Shown in pieces: positions 17,166 to 22,370 of a stretch of 22,370 nucleotides of DNA. The DNA is taken from positions 307,940 to 330,309 of the forward strand of contig BFEA01000348.1 of NCBI GenBank assembly GCA_003427395.1, given 5' to 3'. The position numbers were made by a program, and so were the translations under genes. The notes under the pieces were generated by a model. That model ran no database searches. It saw nothing but the letters and a program-made list of their open reading frames with translations, and was not told the DNA's origin. The stretch comes from Chara braunii. Taxonomy: Eukaryota; Streptophyta; Charophyceae; Charales; Characeae. How positions within the stretch are numbered: position 1 is the stretch's first letter; each line of letters starts with the position of its first letter.

Positions 17166-18488
17166 ATGGATTCTAGAGTTATAGATGTCCTTTATAACAA
17201 AGATAAAGCTTGGAAAATTCTCAGAAGGAATGCGGACATCGACATTAGATCCTTGAATGTTAATGGTCTAGCTTCGGCTAAGTCCCAAACAAAGAATGCA
17301 GTATTTGACCAATTGAGAGGCATAGGGGGAAGAGAGTGGCCGGATGCCATTTGCATTCAGGAAACTCACCTCATGGATTCCGAACACCATAATTATTGTC
17401 ATAAACAATTTTGGCCTTATACAACCTTTAGAGCCCATGCCCTGCGTCCTGGTAGTGTTGGAATCGCTATTTGGATTCCTCCAGGGTCCAAGTTAGTACC
17501 GATATATTGGGATGTTGATAAAATAGAAGGCAGGTGGGCGTATGTCCTCACAATGTTGGAACAAGAAATTATTGGCATCCTTTGTATATATGTTCCTAAT
17601 GATGCTGGGGATCGTCAACGCTTCCTTGATTCCCCCCCACCCATTCTCACTATAGGGATTCCGGTCATAATAGCAGGAGACTTTAATGCTGCTCCGGATC
17701 GATCCCTTGATAGAAGGAATATTCCTAATCCCTATCCTGCTTATGTGGAGGCAGATGAGATTATGATGACCAACTTTGCTCACAACTTAAATCTCTTTGA
17801 CTCATTTAGGCGTTTGAATCCATCTAAGCGTACGTACACATATTTTCGGAGGAATCAATCCAGATTGCTCATCAAATCTCGAATAGACCTTATCTTTCTC
17901 TCAGAGGACTTGGAAGGAGCTCTCCAGATGGCAGAAATATTTCCACGAAGTCCCCTTCTAGGTTTAGATCATGCCATGTGCGTAGCCATCCTCTCCTTTG
18001 GTAAGAAATCAGATCAAGGAAGGGGATTCTATAAACTTAATACAAGCCATCTTAAGATTGAATCCTTTAGATTATTTATCAAGGACGTATGGTCATTTTG
18101 GAGGAATCAGAGGGTCATTTTAGGAAATGATGTACTCTGGTTCAATAATGGGTTACTCTTCCTAAGTCGTAAATGCAATGAATACTCGAAAGCGTTGGCT
18201 ATGGAACGATATGCTTCAGAAGCTGGTATATATCAACGTATTCAACAATTGCAACAATTAGAGGATGAGGAAAGTGACCTAGAATTGCAAAACGAAATGG
18301 CTAAGGAAATTCAAGACCTAGAAGACCAATTACTTAAATATATGGAATACAAATGGCAAGGTATGAAGATTCGCGGAGGAATTCGCAAACATCAAACGGA
18401 AGGAGTCATGGATGCAAGATTTTTCGTCATGGCCAAAGCCCGTACAGGTAGAACTTTGATAGAGGCTCTACAAATCCTAATTTTCTAA
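17166..18488 (+). CDS. LINE-A copy 3 ORF2, N-terminal part: APE-type endonuclease and linker
   Basis: This 440-codon frame is the endonuclease part of a non-LTR retrotransposon polyprotein, which nicks target DNA to prime reverse transcription. The motifs of the exo-endo-phosphatase fold are in order: LNVNGL (Asn 31/33), IQETH (Glu 66), AGDFN (Asp 172, Asn 174), SRIDLIFLS (Asp 241) and LDH (Asp 268, His 269). All expected catalytic residues are present; the last motif is LDH where many LINEs have SDH. A Glu/Gln-rich, coiled-coil-like segment follows at residues about 345-400. The start is the first ATG after the ORF1 stop and gives the usual short lead-in before the first motif. The frame ends in TAA at 18486-18488, before the RT domain, so no active enzyme can be made from this copy unless spliced or read through. 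Confidence 0.9.
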   Translation: MDSRVIDVLYNKDKAWKILRRNADIDIRSLNVNGLASAKSQTKNAVFDQLRGIGGREWPDAICIQETHLMDSEHHNYCHKQFWPYTTFRAHALRPGSVGIAIWIPPGSKLVPIYWDVDKIEGRWAYVLTMLEQEIIGILCIYVPNDAGDRQRFLDSPPPILTIGIPVIIAGDFNAAPDRSLDRRNIPNPYPAYVEADEIMMTNFAHNLNLFDSFRRLNPSKRTYTYFRRNQSRLLIKSRIDLIFLSEDLEGALQMAEIFPRSPLLGLDHAMCVAILSFGKKSDQGRGFYKLNTSHLKIESFRLFIKDVWSFWRNQRVILGNDVLWFNNGLLFLSRKCNEYSKALAMERYASEAGIYQRIQQLQQLEDEESDLELQNEMAKEIQDLEDQLLKYMEYKWQGMKIRGGIRKHQTEGVMDARFFVMAKARTGRTLIEALQILIF

Positions 18489-18689
18489 ATGGGCCGTTAG
18501 AAGTGTCAACAACAGGATGTACTAAAATTGTCAGGGAGAAGGGCAGTCCATATTTCATATTTTGACAGGGGCAACTCCAATTGTTCTCTCTGATGCTGAA
18601 AAAGTGACTTAGTTAGAGGGATAAGAAAGTGTTTTATTTCCCTTGTACGTTGGTCCAAGGAAATGTCCCTATTTTCAGACAGAAAAAGA

Positions 18690-18905
18690 TCCTTAAAGAA
18701 GTTTTTTTTCTTTTCTTCTTTTTCTTCTTCCCCTTCTTCTTCTTCTTCCTTTCTTTTTCGCCTTCATAGTATTCTTGTTTTTTCTTCGTGTCATCTCCAT
18801 CGAGACGCTTATTCTTATTCTTGTCGCCCAACATCTCATCTGCGTCATCGACCTCGTATGTATACAGTTCGGCTGCGGAACTTTCGTTCGTTTCTACTCT
18901 TCGTA

Positions 18906-18948
<43 letters not shown>

Positions 18949-19065
18949 AGGTTACCAGCCCGTACGTACGGATGGCCCCGGGTGAACCTCCGTACGTTTG
19001 GGCATTCGGGGTCCCGTTCGGGGGCCGAACCCCCCACCAAAAAATATTTCGGCACCTAGAAATAA
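18690..19065. mobile_element. foreign insertion between endonuclease and RT of LINE-A copy 3
   Basis: LINE coding sequence fades after about 18680 and resumes with KTPGIDGLPKELWE at about 19069. Between them lie a T/C-rich tract (18700-18770), about 130 bp of ordinary composition, an (AT)n run and a GC-rich stretch with the 12-bp palindrome CCGTACGTACGG (18960-18971) and the hairpin GTTCGG-GGG-CCGAAC (19016-19030). On the minus strand, 18909-18700 reads openly through an acidic segment (VDDADEMLGD) into a Lys-rich segment. This could be a captured exon or just low-complexity DNA. The ends show no clear target duplication. Confidence 0.55.
18908..18946. repeat. (AT)n microsatellite
   Basis: A perfect AT dinucleotide run of about 39 bp lies inside the insertion that splits the LINE-A ORF2. 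Confidence 0.97.
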
Positions 19066-22000
19066 TTTAAGACCCCTGGAATTGATGGTCTCCCAAAAGA
19101 ACTCTGGGAGGTCTTGTGGGAGTTCATCTCCCAAGATCTCATGGATTTTTATCGGGCAGTATGGGACTCAGGCGAAATGGGAGAGATAGTAGGGCAAGGG
19201 GTGTTAACCCTTCTCTATCAGAAAGATGATAAATTTAACATTAGAAATTACCGACCTATCACATTGCTCACCGTGGTTTATAAGTTGATTTCAAAAGCTC
19301 TCACGATTCGCCTGAATAAATATATTGCGGATATTATTCACCCTTGCAAACTGGATTTATCCAAGGAAGGAATATCCACGATAATATTTTACTCATTAAT
19401 GAGCTCATCAAGATCTCTCGACAGTCTAAGCATAACGCTGCATTTATTTTTATCGACTTTGAGAAAACTTATGATCATGTGGATTGGTTTTTCTTAGATA
19501 AATGTTTGGAGAAATTTAACTTTGGGCCTTATTTCAGGAGATGGATCAATATCTTGCACAAGAATGCCACAACAAGGATCATGGTCAATGGAAATGTAGC
19601 ACCCCCCATTTCTCTTCAGAAATCTGTAAGGCAAGGTGACCCCATTGCTCCTCTTCTCTTTGTGATCATCATGGAAGCTTTAGCAGCTAACATAAGACAT
19701 CATAAAGATATTAGGCGTATCCAGGTCTCCTCTATCCCTGAGGAAGCAGTCCCTGTTTGTTCTCTCTTTGCTGATGACCTCTCTCTGATGGTTGATGCTT
19801 CACATGAAAATTTGGAAGCCATCAGAAGACTAATGGACACATTCTGTAAACTCTCTGATATGAAGGTCAACTGGGGGAATAAAACATTAGGATGGTGGAT
19901 CCATCATCAAGGTGTGAGACCTTATGAACCTTCCTGCATTAAATGGGTTCACCATAATGATCCAATTAGAGTGCTAGGAATATCCCTCTCAGTCACTGGC
20001 AAACCCACCTCTACCAATGAAGGGATTCTACAACAGGCTAGATTGAAACTTGATTTGTGGAAGGACAAACATACATCCCTGTTTGGTAGAACTTTAATAA
20101 TTAATAATGTCATATTGGCATCTATATGGTATAGATCGACTTTTTGGGCTTTGGACAAAGGTAATTTTAAACTCTTCAAGAGACAGTTAGCGGCCTTCTT
20201 GTGGCGAGGGGATCATGATAGATCCAATGTCATTAGTAGGGTTGCTTGGTCATACATTATCCAACCCAAAACAAAAGGGGGCCTTGGGATAATCGATCCC
20301 CATATCCAAGCTATGCCTCTCTCTCTTCAATGGATCAACGCCTTATTTTCAAACCCAACACCCCTTGGTCCGCCTTAGCCTTTGAACATATAAAATGGTT
20401 AGCCCCTCAGGTCCCTGGTCATATAGATCCCCTAATGTGGCTAGAGAACCTCGCATGGTTGTTACCAAGAGGCTCTCAAGGTATCCAAAACCAGGAGGAA
20501 ATCTCAGATAGACAATAAATTAGGAGGGATCTTGGGAGGGATCCATTCTGGACCACACTTATAAAAAATTGGAGGAAGATGCCTATCCCAGACAAAGTTT
20601 TCCCGACAAGATGGGAAGAAGTTTGTCAGCAGCCTCTTTTTAACAATACTTTTATTAGGGATGACCAGGGGTGTGTTCTGCATTGTATGGATGCTCCCTG
20701 GAAAAGTTGGATTAGCAGGGGTATAATAAGGGTCAGAGATCTTTGGAATCAAGAGAGCAGAGGCTGGCATTCGGTCTCTGATCTGCACGAACGTCTGAAA
20801 TATAGCCACCATCAGAATTCCGCTCTTGATTTGATAATTGACCTAATCCCCCTGGAATGGATCAGAATCTTACGGAAGGGTCCCAAACTCATTGATAATG
20901 ATTGGGTAGCGTTTCATAATAAAAAAGACGAAGTTGGGAACATAATTGAGATCCATAATCCGAATCAAATTCTTCTATCAATTTTTCAAGTTCAAGATGA
21001 TGGCATTCTCAACCGGGGTCAGCAGGAAGAAATTAGATGGAGTACGCATGACCAACTCTTTAGGATTAGAATTATGAAGATTGATGAAAAATGACTCACT
21101 TTTAGACCGGATACTCCCATCTCTCACCTTCCGTTTGACCCCCTTAACTGGTGTTGGTCACTTCCTGGGAAACAAAGTCACTCTCATCCTAGAAGACTAC
21201 ACACCCTCACAGTCAAAAGCATCCTATAGGATGCTCCGCCCAAGGTTTAACTTAAAAGATCGTATTGAAGAAAGATGGCATAAGAACCTTAATGTTAGTA
21301 AGGATGAGTTGAGAAGAATTGAGTGGTTCCAAACTTCTAAAACTAAGCCAGCCAAAATTGCTTCTCTACAATAGCAAATCGCTCATAGATGTCTTCCCAC
21401 GAATGATTGGATCATTGATAGGTCATCTCTTGAACAGAAGGGCATTGCCTTCCCATGGTGTAACTTCTGTAAATCAGCCTTTCCATCCAAGCTCATCCCC
21501 AAAACTTTAGAGCATATTTTTCTCCAATGCCCCGGGTCAATCTGACTTTGGAGATGGTGGGATAGAATCTGGAATCAAATGGACACTTCTCACCCCTAGC
21601 CTTGGGAATGGAGAGCCCTCCTATTGGAATCATGGCATCCGGATCAAGTGAATGACTTCACAATCAATATATTCCTAATAGGAAGAAGAGCAATTATATG
21701 GGCAATTTGGACTAGAAGATGTACCTTTGAAATGGAGGGTGCGCGATTGGATGGGCCTGAATTTACTGAAAACATCAAACAGCAGGTACAAACTGATTTA
21801 ACTATCAAATGGGAACAAGTTAAAGAAAAAATTCAGATCCTATCTGATCATAATGAAATCAGGGTCCATATTAATCAATTCAACAGAAGTTGGCTGGGAG
21901 GTGAACAGGGCGGGAGGTTGGGGAAAGTAATTTTGGAAGGTGATCATGCAAATGCTAAGGAATCCCTTAAAAGAAATTACCGGCTTGTCTTTAATGATTG

Positions 22001-22103
22001 GACTGTTGTGGATTCCTCTATCCCTCTAAAGTCCATGTCTGAATTCCCTGATTTCTTCCCCCCCCCAAGTAATTGTCTCGTGCCTGTTGCTTGGTTTGGA
22101 TAG
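19066..22103 (+). pseudogene. LINE-A copy 3 ORF2, reverse transcriptase and C-terminal region, frameshifted
   Basis: The RT domain begins with PGIDGLPKELWE (19075) and NYRPITLL. After a one-base loss at about 19343, where HP meets QTGFIQGR, it continues with motif A FIDFEKTYDHVDW (Asp at 19455), motif B SVRQGDPIAPLLF (about 19625) and motif C FADD (19767-19778). The catalytic Asp triad is therefore intact. A shift at about 20360 leads to a post-RT region with NWRKMPIPDK and WIRILRKGPKLIDNDW, broken by stops at 20516 and 21092. Another shift at about 21215 leads to SYRMLRPRFNL, the zinc finger C-X2-C-X14-H-X4-C (about 21461-21532) and the C-terminus ending VAWFG, with stops at 21372, 21543 and 21597. 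No RNase H domain is seen. Order and sequence match copies 1 and 2. The element supplied, or once supplied, target-primed reverse transcription, but this copy is dead. Confidence 0.9.
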
Positions 22104-22362
22104 ACATCTCCAGTGTTTTAGGGAAAGATTATTTTGATATAGGATTGTTGAAGATAACTGGTAACGTGCTTGGTTGTCATGATTATTTGGCGCCCATTAA
22201 TGGGTGAAGAGGCACTAAGCTAGTTCACTTTTTCTAGCTGGTCAATGGATATCAGATCATTTGTGCAACATGTTCCTTTTGGTTACTTCCGGGTAGACTG
22301 TGAGGACCCCGGCCTCAATCATTATATTGGTAATATCAGCCTTGGGCACTGGGCCCCCTTTC
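22104..22362 (+). other. 3' UTR of LINE-A copy 3
   Basis: About 259 bp separate the ORF2 stop from the poly(A). The block at 22183-22214, with the palindrome CCCATTAATGGG, is shared in part with the copy 2 3' UTR at 4714-4746. No coding sequence is seen. Confidence 0.75.
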
Positions 22363-22370
22363 AAAAAAAA
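22363..22370 (+). repeat. poly(A) tail of LINE-A copy 3, cut by the window end
   Basis: Eight A close the window right after the 3' UTR, as expected for the start of the element's poly(A) tail. A target-site duplication would lie outside. Confidence 0.7.

Noticed and set aside
18663-19070. Plus-strand frame with Phe/Ser-rich and Tyr-Ile repeats
   Set aside because: It is a translation of T/C-rich and AT microsatellite DNA.

Overview
This window looks like a repeat-rich, gene-poor stretch of a plant-type (streptophyte) nuclear genome. The pointers are U6 snRNA copies with the plant-style 3' end (GAGAAATGGTCC), non-LTR retrotransposons with a plant-like layout (ORF1 with a CCHC knuckle; ORF2 with APE-type endonuclease, reverse transcriptase and a C-terminal zf-RVT-type zinc finger), tRNA-headed SINEs and many microsatellites. 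I cannot name the species; a charophyte alga, bryophyte, lycophyte or seed plant would all fit. I see no intact host gene. All substantial coding sequence belongs to broken LINEs.

Layout. 1-1355: minus-strand 3' fragment of LINE family A (copy 1). 1411-2374: three minus-strand tRNA-like SINE heads around a 97-bp tandem duplication. 2755-2851: a 97-nt imperfect fold-back. 2941-4795: plus-strand, 5'-truncated LINE-A copy 2 with a nearly open frame. 4803-9608: a field of one SINE-like family (here 'SINE-H') in several copies, interrupted by a LINE of a second family (LINE-B, 5744-7354), a poly(A)-tailed minus-strand element and a G-rich tract. 9989-10446: two U6 pseudogenes in opposite orientation around a tRNA-headed SINE. 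11131-11181: a near-perfect hairpin. 11343-11479: a GA microsatellite split by a 38-bp Nextera mate-pair junction adapter, which is an assembly artefact. 11480-14050: degenerate tandem and dispersed repeats. 14737-22362: an almost full-length LINE-A (copy 3) with ORF1, ORF2, 3' UTR and the start of a poly(A) tail at the window edge. It is interrupted between endonuclease and reverse transcriptase by about 380 bp of foreign sequence.

How the parts relate. The LINEs are the likely source of the enzymes that would have copied the SINEs and U6 RNAs, which carry A-rich tails and, for one U6 copy, 5' truncation. The most interesting signal is in SINE-H: four copies carry a hairpin whose apical loop is conserved (GCTCTTAYC-like) while the stem sequence differs completely from copy to copy yet stays self-complementary. 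Because the Nextera adapter marks a doubtful join, statements about linkage between sequence left of about 11343 and right of about 11480 should be treated with caution.
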